Notes under the pieces: generated by a model | What the model saw: the letters and a program-made list of their open reading frames with translations, nothing else | Databases searched by the model: none | Told to the model about the DNA's origin: nothing | Shown: positions 8,331-17,556 of the stretch, piece by piece | Layout: each line of letters opens with the position of its first letter | Numbering within the stretch: the first letter of the stretch is position 1 | Position numbers and translations under genes: made by a program | Origin: Cohnella terricola | GTDB taxonomy: Bacteria > Bacillota > Bacilli > Paenibacillales > Paenibacillaceae | Assembly: GCF_007786475.1 (NCBI RefSeq) | Contig: NZ_VNJJ01000002.1 | Coordinates: 468,382 to 532,381, forward strand | DNA: 64,000 nucleotides | Direction: 5' to 3'

Positions 8331-8457
8331 TCAACTGTTGAGCGGGCGTGCTTGAATTGACGGCTAAGTGTTGAAGAAATCTCAACAGTGTGACGATCAC
8401 GCATCGATAACGCGTTGAATGTACGGATCCGACTGCTTCTTTTTTATCAACAGTTGA
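8331..8457. promoter_or_regulatory. repeated TCAACWGTTGA palindromes upstream of the small peptide
   Basis: Two 11-bp palindromes, TCAACTGTTGA at 8331-8341 and TCAACAGTTGA at 8447-8457, flank an imperfect copy (TCAACAGTGTGA) at 8382. Another half-site is at 8478. The first and the imperfect copy are 51 bp apart. They lie in the 340-bp gap between the peptide gene (minus strand) and the YtaF-like gene (plus strand) and could be operators. A TATAAT at 8491-8496 reads toward the YtaF gene but lacks a good -35. Confidence 0.45.
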
Positions 8458-8621
8458 TGCTCATACAGGCACTTTTCTCAACAACGCTAATATAATGCTT
8501 TGGGATGAGAATCAACTTCGGGGGTGACTTGGATGATGTCTGACTTTTCTTAAATACGATGGAGATGAGGCGGCGGCAGCTTGAAAGAGGAGAAAAATAA
8601 AAAGCCAAAGGAGTTTTGGAT

Positions 8622-9254
8622 ATGACATCATGGTTAATTATTGCGGCTTTAACCTTTTCGTCAAGCATCGATAATCTGGGAGTCGGCTTATCATACGGTA
8701 TACGCAATATCCGTATCAGCCTGCTTTCCAACTTGTTGATATCCGTCATTTGTTTTCTTTTCAGCGGGTGCGGGATTTACTTCGGAATGTGGATTTCTCA
8801 AGCACTCCCGGGAATCCTTCCCGTCGTATTGGGTGCTTTCATCCTTGTCATTATCGGCATTCGGATTATATTGTTGGCCGTTCCGCGCAAGCCTCAAGCG
8901 TCCGGCCATGAGAGCACCCGGAAATCCGGGCGTTGGTCAAAGCTAATCAACGGTTCCGGCGAACCCAATCCCGACGGTTCTACAAGCATTGGCTGGCTTG
9001 AATCCGTCGTCTTGGGAGTCGCCCTTTCGGCCAATGCGTTAACGAACGGAATCGGGGCCGGTCTGCTCGGGTTTTCTCCTCTGGTCATTTCCATATTGGC
9101 CGCTGTAGGCAGCTTTGTAACAGTATGGGCCGGCGTAATGTTCGGCGTGAGGTTAAACCATGTCCATATCGGTAAATTCAACATAGGCCAGTTCGGAACG
9201 CTGATTAGCGGGGTATTATTGTTGATCGTGGCTTCTATGGCCTTTCTGGATTAA
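8622..9254 (+). CDS. ytaF: YtaF-like / MntP-type manganese efflux family membrane protein
   Basis: The protein has 210 residues and about six membrane helices in two inverted repeats. Each repeat has the family's conserved acidic/small-residue helix: SSSIDNLGVGLSYG near the N-terminus and ALSANALTNGIGAG in the second half. Between them lies a hydrophilic loop of about 45 residues. The arrangement fits sporulation membrane protein YtaF and the related MntP manganese exporters. The second repeat has Asn where the first has Asp. ATG 8622 sits 8 nt after AAAGGAG; a TTG at 8616 would be too close. Transport of Mn is inferred from family only. Confidence 0.82.
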   Translation: MTSWLIIAALTFSSSIDNLGVGLSYGIRNIRISLLSNLLISVICFLFSGCGIYFGMWISQALPGILPVVLGAFILVIIGIRIILLAVPRKPQASGHESTRKSGRWSKLINGSGEPNPDGSTSIGWLESVVLGVALSANALTNGIGAGLLGFSPLVISILAAVGSFVTVWAGVMFGVRLNHVHIGKFNIGQFGTLISGVLLLIVASMAFLD

Positions 9255-9259
9255 ACGAA

Positions 9260-9310
9260 AAGCCGGATGAAATCTCAGGTCTTGCACCTGATTTCTCGTC
9301 CGGCTTCATC
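9260..9310. terminator. convergent terminator between ytaF and the GH130 operon
   Basis: A 21-bp imperfect stem (arms start AAGCCGGATGAAATCTCAGG) separates the convergent stops at 9254 and 9329. The T-rich tail is on the minus-strand side, so it fits the GH130 operon best, but the stem can serve both. Confidence 0.75.
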
Positions 9311-9328
9311 CTAGCCTGAATGAAAAAA

Positions 9329-10342
9329 CTACCGCTGATTAAATATATGATCTACCAATTCCTTAACGGAAACCGTCGCAAGGCCGATGCTGGTGTCGCA
9401 GCATCCGTAATAAATATAGAGCATATCATCGACGACCAAGTTGGCCGTAGGAAATACGACGTTGGGCAGAACCAATCCGATCCGTTCGTAGTACGCCTCC
9501 GGTCCCATAATCGGAAGACGCGTTCTTGCGATCACCTTCCGCGGATCTTCCAGATCCAGCATCAGCGCGCCAACCCGATAGATCGACTGCGAATCGACGC
9601 CGTGATAGAGCACGAGCCAGCCTCTGTCCGTCTTCACTGGAGTCGCCGCGGCACCGATCTTTGTGCCTTCCCACTCGGGATTCTCCGCTACCGCAACCAA
9701 CTCCGGATCCTTCCACTCCAGCAAATCGTCCGAGTAGCTGATCCAGATGCCCGGGGATTTCGTGCCGTACTTTTCTCCGACGTATTGCATCGGCCTGCGA
9801 AGAAGGGCAAACCGCCCGCCTATTTTCTCGGGAAACAAAGCGTTATCTCTGTCGTCGATCTCTGCTGGTGTCGTATAACTATGCGGAGTGAAATGAATGC
9901 CGTCCTTCGATACCGCAATTCCGGAACGCGTAATCATCGGTTCCACGCCGTTATCCGCCCATTCGGAATAATGTTCGGGGTAATAGCTCGGTAATCCCGT
10001 CCCGGTCGGCCAGCAATCGAATGAGTATGGCTGCAGCGCATAGCACATGTAATAAGTGCCGTCCATATGCACGACGCGGGCGTCCTCCACGCTTCCGCCG
10101 GGATACCCGAGCATCTCCGCCTTGAAGATCGGAACGTCTTTGACAGCGGTAAAAAACACGCCGTCATCGCTTTCAAGCAAGCCTATACTGGTCTGAAAAG
10201 GACGAAGGGAGCCAGCGGCTCTCTCGTACATATAGAATTTTCCGTCGACTCGTATGACTCCCGGGTTGAATACCGCGGCCTTCCTCCACTCATATCCGCC
10301 GGGCATGACAATCGGGTTGTGCTCGTTCCTCTTGATGATCAT
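9329..10342 (-). CDS. glycoside hydrolase family 130 enzyme (beta-mannoside phosphorylase/hydrolase type)
   Basis: The 337-residue protein has five-bladed propeller features of GH130: FNPGVIRVDGKFYMYERA, GGSVEDARVV, the central DDRDNALFPEKI, the KIGAAATPVKTDRGWLVLYHGVD region and VFPTANLVVDDMLYIYYG near the end. GH130 members act on beta-linked mannosides, either as inorganic-phosphate-dependent phosphorylases or as hydrolases. The sequence alone does not settle which. No signal peptide is present, so it acts in the cytoplasm on an imported oligosaccharide. It is the last gene of a minus-strand operon that begins with the solute-binding protein at 13560. Confidence 0.87.
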   Translation of the reverse strand: MIIKRNEHNPIVMPGGYEWRKAAVFNPGVIRVDGKFYMYERAAGSLRPFQTSIGLLESDDGVFFTAVKDVPIFKAEMLGYPGGSVEDARVVHMDGTYYMCYALQPYSFDCWPTGTGLPSYYPEHYSEWADNGVEPMITRSGIAVSKDGIHFTPHSYTTPAEIDDRDNALFPEKIGGRFALLRRPMQYVGEKYGTKSPGIWISYSDDLLEWKDPELVAVAENPEWEGTKIGAAATPVKTDRGWLVLYHGVDSQSIYRVGALMLDLEDPRKVIARTRLPIMGPEAYYERIGLVLPNVVFPTANLVVDDMLYIYYGCCDTSIGLATVSVKELVDHIFNQR

Positions 10343-10376
10343 GTCTTCTCTCCTTGAGATTCGGTTGTTCGTAGAA

Positions 10377-11216
10377 TTATCCTTTGACCGCTCCGGCGGT
10401 CATGCCTTGAATGATATATTTGTAGAACGCGAGGTACACGGCCAAAACCGGCAAGATCGATAGCACCATGGCCGCCATCAACGTCGTATAGTCAGAAGTA
10501 TATTGACCGTAGAAATTGGTGAGACCGACCGGCAGCGTCTTGAACGCTTCGTTCGTGACGAGAACGAGGGAGAACGGAAACTCGTTCCATGTGTCGAGGA
10601 ACACTAGAATGACGATGGTGGCGATCGCCGGTCGGCATATCGGGAACAGAATCCGCGTCATGGAATAAAACTTGGAAGCCCCGTCCATGTGAGCGGCTTC
10701 GTCCAATTCGACCGGCACCGACCGAATATAGCTCTCGAGCAGAAAAATCGGCAGAGGCAGTCTAATCGCGATATACGGAATAATCAACGTGTAGAACTTA
10801 TCGTAAAGACCGAACTGCTTGAATTGCAGGAACAGCGGAACGAGCAGCCCATAAACCGGAATCAGCATACCGGCAATGAAAAACGTATAGATCGCGTTCC
10901 TGAATCTGAAGCGGAATCTGGACAGCGCGTACGCCGCGCAAAAGGACAGGAAGACGACGACCACGACTGCGATCACGCTGTTCAGACCGCTGCTGATAAA
11001 GTAATGGGCCATTTTGCCTTCCACGAACGCCTTGTAGTAGTTGCGAAACTCCGGGTGGGCCGGAAGTTTAACGGCATTTAACATAAATTCGTCCTTCGTC
11101 TTCAAAGACGAATAGATGATCCAGATGATCGGGAACACGCAAGCGAAAGAGAATATCGCCATGCCCACGTTAAACGCAAGCTTTCCCAATTTTCTAAACG
11201 GTTGCCGGATGCTCAA
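10377..11216 (-). CDS. carbohydrate ABC transporter permease (MalG type)
   Basis: The 279-residue protein has six predicted helices, beginning after a basic N-terminus. It has the permease coupling loop near VELDEAAHMDGASKFYSMTRILFPICRPA, the EAA motif that contacts the ATPase. It ends with GMTAGAVKG, typical of MalG-type subunits. It starts with TTG 11216, which has a very good GGAGGTGAGG upstream and overlaps the stop of the partner permease. Together with the next gene it forms the membrane channel for the sugar bound by the lipoprotein at 12175-13560. No ATPase gene is present in the locus. Confidence 0.9.
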   Translation of the reverse strand: MSIRQPFRKLGKLAFNVGMAIFSFACVFPIIWIIYSSLKTKDEFMLNAVKLPAHPEFRNYYKAFVEGKMAHYFISSGLNSVIAVVVVVFLSFCAAYALSRFRFRFRNAIYTFFIAGMLIPVYGLLVPLFLQFKQFGLYDKFYTLIIPYIAIRLPLPIFLLESYIRSVPVELDEAAHMDGASKFYSMTRILFPICRPAIATIVILVFLDTWNEFPFSLVLVTNEAFKTLPVGLTNFYGQYTSDYTTLMAAMVLSILPVLAVYLAFYKYIIQGMTAGAVKG

Positions 11217-12100
11217 GAGTTCCTCACCTCCGCCAACCGCTTAAAGAGAATCACGATGCCGAAGCTAAGAATAAACATGCCGATCGTTACCGCGCTGCCG
11301 TATCCTAGCTGCATGCTCGAGAAAGAAGTCTTGTACGCGTACTGAGCAAGCACCATGGAGCTCGTCCCGGGTCCTCCGCCCGTCATGACGTAAATATGGC
11401 TGAAGACGAGCATATTCGAGGAAATGCTCAGCATCATGACCACTTTGATCGTGTCGTAGATGAGCGGGAAGGTAATGTACCGGGCTTTCTTGAAACCGGT
11501 GCAACCGTCTAATTCGCAAGTCTCGTAGATGTCTTTCGGGATTCCTTGCACGGCGGACATGAAGATCATGAGAGGAACGCCGAGATACTGCCAGATGAGC
11601 GGCGCGGTGACCAAATAGATGACGATCTTCGGATCGTCCAGCCACGGCCGGATGGCCGATTCCAAGCCCATGAATTTCAGCACGGCGTTCAGAACGCCGT
11701 AATCGTGACTATAGATCATCTGCCATACGAAACCGACGACGACGGCGGACAAGACGACGGGGAAGAAGATGACCGTCCGGTGCAGCTCCTTCAGACGCAT
11801 CGTCTTCGATACGAACAACGTCGTTAACAGAAACGCCAGACCCAGTTGAACGATCAACGTCAGAATCAGGATGATGACGTTATTCTTGAAGGAATGCCAG
11901 AAGTCTTCGTCCTTTAACAACAACTCGTAATTATGCAATCCGATGAAGGTTTTCGTCGGCCCGCCCATCCAATCGGTCAGACTGTAATAGAACGACAGAA
12001 AGAGCGGAACGATCATAACGAAAGCGTAAATGGCGAGGCTGGGACCTAATAATCCGATTAATCCCAGCCTCGATATTTTGAGCGACGTGCTTCGGTTCAT
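11213..12100 (-). CDS. carbohydrate ABC transporter permease (MalF type)
   Basis: This is a permease of about 295 residues with six helices and the EAA-like loop YETCELDGCTGFKKARYITFPLIYDT. It is the MalF-type partner of the following permease, with which it overlaps by a few bases. I place the start at ATG 12100 (MNRSTSLKIS) behind GAAGGAG. A longer frame to 12151 would start inside an intergenic hairpin and has no ribosome binding site. Such subunits import di- or oligosaccharides with an energising ATPase shared among several transporters (MsmX in Bacillus), which is an inference here. Confidence 0.9.
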   Translation of the reverse strand: MNRSTSLKISRLGLIGLLGPSLAIYAFVMIVPLFLSFYYSLTDWMGGPTKTFIGLHNYELLLKDEDFWHSFKNNVIILILTLIVQLGLAFLLTTLFVSKTMRLKELHRTVIFFPVVLSAVVVGFVWQMIYSHDYGVLNAVLKFMGLESAIRPWLDDPKIVIYLVTAPLIWQYLGVPLMIFMSAVQGIPKDIYETCELDGCTGFKKARYITFPLIYDTIKVVMMLSISSNMLVFSHIYVMTGGGPGTSSMVLAQYAYKTSFSSMQLGYGSAVTIGMFILSFGIVILFKRLAEVRNS

Positions 12101-12116
12101 TGCCTTATGCTCCTTC

Positions 12117-12151
12117 AATGCCGTTCGGGAACCGGCGTTCCCGAATGGCAT
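12117..12151 (-). other. intergenic hairpin between solute-binding protein and permease
   Basis: A near-perfect 15-bp stem (arms beginning ATGCCGTTCGGGAAC) with a 4-nt loop has no T-run, so it is probably not a full terminator. In this position such a stem usually protects the upstream mRNA or lowers read-through, giving more receptor than permease. The GH43 operon has an equivalent at 41464-41515. Confidence 0.7.
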
Positions 12152-12174
12152 AGATCTGGGATTCGACTAGGATG

Positions 12175-13560
12175 TCAGTTTGTTTTCTCGTACTCCGCCT
12201 GAATTTTCTTGGCGAGCGCCTCCGGCGTTACTCCGTTGATAAGAAGATCTTGCAGGCCGGCATTCATGACGCTGACCAGCGCAGGATTCAGGTAAGAGTC
12301 GTAGATCGGCGTGAATTGCAATTGGGAAGACAATTCCGCGTATTTGACCGCCAGCGGACTGACGTTGCTCTTGTCGTAATCCGTTACCGTAAAGGCGACC
12401 GGCTCCCCTTTCTCGGCCATGCTCTTCGCGAAGCCCTCTCCGCTCAGCGCTTTTAATACTTTGGCGATCGCGTCTTTCTTCTCCCCATAGCCTTTGACGC
12501 CTACCGCATAACCTGAGCCCGCTCCGCCCGAGGTCGCCATCGCGTTTCCTTTGCCGCCTTCGACGGACGGAAGCACCGCGACTTCCGTGTTGTCCGCGAT
12601 TTCTTTCGGCGCGGCCATGACCGATCCGATCGCCCAGCTTCCTTCCATGAACATGGCGGCTTTCCCGTTGAAGTAGAGCGTTTTCTGCTGATCGTTGTTA
12701 ATGCTGTTCATATCTTTGTTAAAGGCGCCTTGTTTGGCCAGACTTTGAAACGCTTCAAGCGAGTTGACGAAATCCGCATCCGTGAACTTGGCGCCTGATT
12801 TATCGTTGATGCTCGTGAACCAGTCCGTTCCCGTGAAGCGGTCGCCGAGAGCGCTCAGAATACAAGATTCCGCTACCCATTGTTCCTTATTGCCTAGGGC
12901 GATCGGAGTAATTCCATTCTCTTTGATCTTGGCGATAGCGGTTTCAAGTTCGGCCCACGTTTGCGGGAACGAGGAGAATCCGGCGTCCGCGAAGAACTGT
13001 TTATTGTAGTAGATGACGGAAGTGGCCAACATTGAGAACGGAACGCCGTAAGTATGTCCCCCACTGCTCAAGTCGTTGAACGACGAAGGCAAAAAGCCAT
13101 TTTTCCAATCCGCGTCTGCACTGAGAAGGTCGTCTAGCGGGGCGACGGTCTCATTTTTCGCGAACATCGCCAGCTCGGACCCTTTGCTGATGAAGATGTC
13201 CGGAAGCTCGTTGGAAGCGGCGAGCGTTTTCAATTTCGTGTAGTAGGCATTCTGATCGCCGATCGACTCTTCTTCGACGATAATATTCGGATGATCCGCT
13301 TGGAACTTGGCCAGTTCCGCTCGTACGGTTGTGGCGATATTTTCCGTGCTGTCTTTCGGCCACATGTTCATGAACGTGACTTTTACCGGCTCCTGCGCAG
13401 ATGCGGAAGGTTCGGACGAAGCGTTTACTTCCGGGTTCGCGCTGTTGGAAGGCGCCGTATTATTCGAATTGTTGTTGTCCCCACCGCAGCCCGCCAATAC
13501 GGACATCCCTACGGCAAGCGCCACCGATAACCCCGTCATTTTCACACGATTTGCTTTCAT
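12175..13560 (-). CDS. sugar ABC transporter solute-binding lipoprotein
   Basis: This receptor of about 461 residues belongs to the bacterial extracellular family 1. The N-terminus is a lipoprotein signal with lipobox LAGC followed by a Gly/Asp/Asn-rich linker (about residues 25-50). The body has typical segments such as NIIVEEESIGDQNAYYTKLKTL, LPDIFISKGSELAMF and NGKAAMFMEGSWAIG. ATG 13560 follows AGGAGGAAGTC. It captures the substrate for the two downstream permeases; the GH130 gene suggests a mannoside. A sigma-A type promoter is at 13615-13643, and its regulator genes diverge from the same gap. Confidence 0.93.
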   Translation of the reverse strand: MKANRVKMTGLSVALAVGMSVLAGCGGDNNNSNNTAPSNSANPEVNASSEPSASAQEPVKVTFMNMWPKDSTENIATTVRAELAKFQADHPNIIVEEESIGDQNAYYTKLKTLAASNELPDIFISKGSELAMFAKNETVAPLDDLLSADADWKNGFLPSSFNDLSSGGHTYGVPFSMLATSVIYYNKQFFADAGFSSFPQTWAELETAIAKIKENGITPIALGNKEQWVAESCILSALGDRFTGTDWFTSINDKSGAKFTDADFVNSLEAFQSLAKQGAFNKDMNSINNDQQKTLYFNGKAAMFMEGSWAIGSVMAAPKEIADNTEVAVLPSVEGGKGNAMATSGGAGSGYAVGVKGYGEKKDAIAKVLKALSGEGFAKSMAEKGEPVAFTVTDYDKSNVSPLAVKYAELSSQLQFTPIYDSYLNPALVSVMNAGLQDLLINGVTPEALAKKIQAEYEKTN

Positions 13561-13614
13561 GACTTCCTCCTGTGATCGATATGATTTTGTATCCCGTTTC
13601 CGGTTTGCGTCTTC

Positions 13615-13643
13615 ATTATACGAAGGGGACAATGAATTTCACA
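13615..13643 (-). promoter_or_regulatory. promoter of the GH130 transport operon
   Basis: On the minus strand a TATAAT -10 (13615-13620) is spaced 17 bp from a weak TGTGAA -35 (13638-13643). The weak -35 fits activator dependence, the likely activator being the divergent AraC-type regulator. The rest of the 242-bp gap holds no gene. Confidence 0.6.
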
Positions 13644-13802
13644 GGTCGCGATTCTATAATTATATCCGCGATTTATTCGAGATTCGCGGAAAGCGCGAGA
13701 TCGGCAATAAATCTTTTGCAAAGGAGATTTAGGCTGTTTATATTAGAAGAAAAATAAGCCATTCCGCGTAATAGAGTTCGGTCACCGCCAACAGGAGGAC
13801 TT

Positions 13803-15569
13803 ATGCTCAAAATCAAATTTTTCAGCTTGCAATACAAAATCATGGCTTTCTCACTCGTTATCGTGCTCATTCCGTTAATCCTTGTAAGCGGATTCTCGTA
13901 TGGCAAATCGACGAAAGTCATCGAGGAGAAAGTAAGTCACTCCAATCTGAACACCGTTCAGCAGATCGGGGAAAATATTAATTTCATGTTAAACGATATG
14001 AAGACGTCCACTCTTTATCTATGGCAGAACAAAGATTTGATGTCCTACTTCATGGTGCCTAGCGCCACAATCCAAAGCTCGCAAAACTATTTATTGGGCG
14101 CGCAGAAATTGGTCAACAGCTTTGTCGTGTTCCGACCGAGCATCTTCTCGATTTACGTTCAAGGGATGAACGGACTCGTATTCGATTCCGCAAGCAGCGC
14201 CAATACGATCACGCCGGAACAGGAGTCAAAGTTGTTGTCCCTGCGCGGCGAAGGCCAATGGATCGCGGACGTCGTGGAGGAATACAACCATAACGAGATG
14301 CGGGTGTTTTCTTACGTCAAGGTGCTGAAAAATATCGACGATCTGTCCTCCGACCTGGCCATTCTCAAGATCAACGTCGCCGAGCAGCAAATCTCCGATA
14401 TTTTCAAAGGCAAACTTCTAAGCGGCAACAGCGATTTTTTCATCATCGACAGCGACAGAAATATTATTTCATCGCTCGACAAGTCAAAGATCGGCACAAA
14501 GCTTAACGAGGACTATGACGATCCTAGGCTTTATCAAAACGGCAGCGGTTACTTCCGCTCCGAGTTAAACGGCAAACCTTACATACAAACCTACTACAAT
14601 CTGTCCCGGCCCGGTTGGAAGCTGATCAATCTGGTGCCGATGGACGAACTGTTCAGCGATACGAAGACGATCTGGAACTTTACTTTCTATACGGTATTAG
14701 GCTGCTTCGTCGTCTGCTTGCTCATGATCGTCCTCTTCTCTCATCATGTGCTCAGCCCTCTCAACTTGATCAGCAGATCGATGAAAGAGCTGCAGAAGGA
14801 AAATTTCAACGTCAACATTCCAATCAAAGGCAATGACGAGATCGCGCTGATCGGGACAAGCTTTAACCGGATGTCGAAACGCCTCCGCGAGCTCATTAAC
14901 GAGGTGTATACCGGACGCTTAAAACAAAAAGAAGCCGAGATCAAAGTATTGCAAGCACAGATCAACCCCCATTTCCTGTATAACACTCTGGATACGATCT
15001 ACTGGATGTGCCGCATGGAGAAAGCCTTCGAAAGCTCCCGATTGGTTCAGGCGTTATCCAAGCTGTTCCGTCTGAGCTTAAACAGCGGCAACGATCTGAC
15101 AAATGTCGAACAAGAGATCGAACACTTGAAATCCTATCTGATCATTCAGAAAAAGAGATACAGCATCCAATTCGACATACAAGTATCGAGCGAACTGCAA
15201 TCGTCCCAAGTCGTCAAGCTCGTGCTGCAGCCTCTGGTCGAGAACGCCATCGTGCACGGTATCGAGAAAAAAGGCTCTGGGGGAACGATCCGCATTCAAA
15301 TCGATCAGGAGGACGGACAATTGGTTTACCGAATTTCCGATGACGGAATCGGCGCGGACGAAGCCGAGCTATTGTCCCTGCTGAATAAAGTAGAGAGCGC
15401 GAATCGAGGCTTCGGGATCAAGAACGTCAACGATCGGATCCAGCTTCTCTTCGGCCCCGATTACGGGCTTCAATTCCAGACCTCTCCGGGCCATGGAATG
15501 ACCGTTATCGTCCGTCAACCGCTCATCCAAGGAGGCGCGCACAATGATCAAAATGGTATTGGTCGATGA
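13803..15569 (+). CDS. sensor histidine kinase, YesM type
   Basis: The 588-residue kinase has a membrane helix at about 12-32, a large extracellular sensing domain (about 35-290, dCache-like), a second helix at about 292-314, a HAMP domain (about 315-368), the His_kinase domain with phosphoacceptor H390 in AQINPHFLYNTLDTIYWM, and an HATPase domain with VENAIVHGI and DDGIGAD. It signals the presence of an extracellular sugar to the response regulator encoded next, whose start overlaps this gene by 26 bp. The ATG is preceded by CAGGAGGACTT. It is divergent from the transport operon it probably controls. Confidence 0.93.
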   Translation: MLKIKFFSLQYKIMAFSLVIVLIPLILVSGFSYGKSTKVIEEKVSHSNLNTVQQIGENINFMLNDMKTSTLYLWQNKDLMSYFMVPSATIQSSQNYLLGAQKLVNSFVVFRPSIFSIYVQGMNGLVFDSASSANTITPEQESKLLSLRGEGQWIADVVEEYNHNEMRVFSYVKVLKNIDDLSSDLAILKINVAEQQISDIFKGKLLSGNSDFFIIDSDRNIISSLDKSKIGTKLNEDYDDPRLYQNGSGYFRSELNGKPYIQTYYNLSRPGWKLINLVPMDELFSDTKTIWNFTFYTVLGCFVVCLLMIVLFSHHVLSPLNLISRSMKELQKENFNVNIPIKGNDEIALIGTSFNRMSKRLRELINEVYTGRLKQKEAEIKVLQAQINPHFLYNTLDTIYWMCRMEKAFESSRLVQALSKLFRLSLNSGNDLTNVEQEIEHLKSYLIIQKKRYSIQFDIQVSSELQSSQVVKLVLQPLVENAIVHGIEKKGSGGTIRIQIDQEDGQLVYRISDDGIGADEAELLSLLNKVESANRGFGIKNVNDRIQLLFGPDYGLQFQTSPGHGMTVIVRQPLIQGGAHNDQNGIGR

Positions 15570-17148
15570 TGAACCGACGATTCGCATAGGCATTCGAACT
15601 TCAATAGACTGGGAAGTCTTCGGACTCGAGTTCGTGGGCGAGGCGGCGAACGGGGTAGACGCATTAACGGTATGCATGCAATTGAAGCCTCATATCGTAC
15701 TCACCGATATTCGCATGCCGTTCATGGACGGTCTCGAGCTCTCGAGGCAACTAAGAGAGAAGCTCCCCGATACGCGAATCGTCATTCTGAGCGGCCATGA
15801 GGAATTCAGTTACGCGAAAGAAGCTCTAAGCCTCGGCATTCAAGAATATTTGCTTAAACCTGTGGGAGCGGAAGAACTGTCCTCTCTGCTGGTGCGTCTG
15901 AGAGAAGAAATTCGGCAAGACGAAGCCGTTAAGCGCAGCCAACTCTCCCGTGATCATGTATTCAATGAAAACTACCCCAAGATCAAATCCGATTTTATTC
16001 ATCTCATCGTGAGAGGCAGCACCGCGGATCCGAGTTCCGTGTACGAGAAAGCGGAGTCGTTGCAGGTGAAGCTGATCGGCCGTCAATACAGTGTGTTAGC
16101 TATCGACATCGACGATTTTGCCCTCATGACCGAGAATCTGCCGGCATCCCAACGGGAGCTGATCCGATTTTCCGTCATGAACGTATCTGAGGAACTCGTT
16201 CTGTCCGCGGCGTCGGGTCTTGTTGGATACAGCGAATTCGATCATCTTATCGGATTAGTCTGCGGCGATACGTTATCCTCGACCTTCATCGAAGGCCTAT
16301 GCAAAGAAATACAACATAACGTCAAGAAATACTTAAAGCTATCCGTATCCGTCGGGATCGGGAGAACCCGCAACCGGATGACCGACTTGGGCGAAGCATA
16401 TGCGGAAGCCTTCTCCGCTCTCAAAACCAAGATATACAAAGGCAGAGACAGCCTGATCCACTATCGCGAGCCGAAAGAACCCGCCCAGGCGCAAGCCGTG
16501 CTTTACCCCTCCAACGAGGAGAAAGTGATTACGGGATGTATCAAAACGCTGGATACGGCAGGACTGAACGAGGCAATCCATCAAATTTTCGAACGTTTCC
16601 TTGCCTTGCAGGTCGACGCCGAGAAGATTAGAAGCATCTGCGGACGACTACTTCTCGTATCGGCCAGCAGCATAGCAGAGATGGGCATCGATACCGCCAA
16701 AGTGATTGGAGCGGATTTTCATCCCTATCGGGAAATCGAACGGTTCGACACGCTCGAGGACCTTCGGGAGTGGATGGGAGAAATGCTGTTTCGGTTAACG
16801 ACGCTCGTCCAGGAGTCCAAGAACGATAAGTTCAAAGGCATCATCAAAACCGCGATCCGGTATATGGAAGAGCATTACCGCGAGGATATCAGCCAAGCGG
16901 ACGTGGCCGCCGTCGTATATGTTACGCCGAATTATTTAAGCCGCGTATTCAAGGAGGAAATGGGTGTCAATTTCATCGAGTGGTTGAACCGTTACCGTAT
17001 CGAAAAAGCCAAAACGTTCCTGACCGAACCCGGGGCCAAAACCTCGACGGTCGCCGAGCAGGTTGGATTCAGCGATTACAAGTACTTCTCGCACATCTTC
17101 AAGAGGTTCATCGGCTGCTCGCCGAAGGAATATAAAGAGTTCAGGTAA
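15544..17148 (+). CDS. response regulator with AraC-type DNA-binding domain, YesN type
   Basis: The protein has 534 residues: a receiver domain (1-120) with phosphoacceptor D55 in HIVLTDIRMPFMDG and the switch lysine in EYLLKPVGAEE, a long middle region (about 150-420) of the YesN kind, and a C-terminal AraC domain with two helix-turn-helix motifs (about 430-534, ISQADVAAVVYVTPNYLSRVFKEEMG and TSTVAEQVGFSDYKYFSHIFKR). It is expected to activate the divergent GH130 transport operon when phosphorylated by the overlapping kinase. No terminator is obvious after it. Confidence 0.93.
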   Translation: MIKMVLVDDEPTIRIGIRTSIDWEVFGLEFVGEAANGVDALTVCMQLKPHIVLTDIRMPFMDGLELSRQLREKLPDTRIVILSGHEEFSYAKEALSLGIQEYLLKPVGAEELSSLLVRLREEIRQDEAVKRSQLSRDHVFNENYPKIKSDFIHLIVRGSTADPSSVYEKAESLQVKLIGRQYSVLAIDIDDFALMTENLPASQRELIRFSVMNVSEELVLSAASGLVGYSEFDHLIGLVCGDTLSSTFIEGLCKEIQHNVKKYLKLSVSVGIGRTRNRMTDLGEAYAEAFSALKTKIYKGRDSLIHYREPKEPAQAQAVLYPSNEEKVITGCIKTLDTAGLNEAIHQIFERFLALQVDAEKIRSICGRLLLVSASSIAEMGIDTAKVIGADFHPYREIERFDTLEDLREWMGEMLFRLTTLVQESKNDKFKGIIKTAIRYMEEHYREDISQADVAAVVYVTPNYLSRVFKEEMGVNFIEWLNRYRIEKAKTFLTEPGAKTSTVAEQVGFSDYKYFSHIFKRFIGCSPKEYKEFR

Positions 17149-17315
17149 CGACGCAAGAGGCCGGGCAGGAAGTATTCCTGCGGCTCAATACGAGGAGATC
17201 ACCGGCGTCGCATACGACGCTTAACCGTTTCAAAGGTAAGACAGCATTCGACGTTTTTAGGACGTAATCCTTCTTTTCTTTGTGTATATTATTCACAAAG
17301 AGAGGAGGTGAGCAA

Positions 17316-17540
17316 ATGAACCAATATTCAAATTGCATTGATGAAGAATTGATTCACCTTTACAAAAAGACATCATCTTTAATAAGTGAGAAGCGTGCAA
17401 TAAGGAACTCGGGGATTGATTCTTTTAGTAAACAGGTTATCGATGATGAAATAAGTAATCATTTCAATAACGTGATATTAATGATGAAAGAAATATCGGA
17501 ACGTGATCTTCCAATAGCTTCACTTATTGAAGGAAAGTAA
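17316..17540 (+). CDS. small helical protein of unknown function
   Basis: The 74-residue, lysine- and glutamate-rich, probably all-helical protein (MNQYSNCIDEELIHLYKK at the start) has no signal peptide. AGAGGAGGTGAGCAA immediately before ATG 17316 is an almost ideal ribosome binding site. The gene and its leader (TTTGTGTATATTATTC) are visibly more AT-rich than the neighbours, which hints at recent acquisition. It has some resemblance in size and composition to small sporulation regulators, but I cannot name a family. Confidence 0.65.
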   Translation: MNQYSNCIDEELIHLYKKTSSLISEKRAIRNSGIDSFSKQVIDDEISNHFNNVILMMKEISERDLPIASLIEGK

Positions 17541-17556
17541 TTAATCTCAAACGCTG

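Noticed and set aside
8500..8621. Manganese (yybP-ykoY) riboswitch upstream of the YtaF-like gene
   Set aside because: The leader lacks the conserved paired loops of that class; only a ribosome binding site and purine-rich sequence were found.
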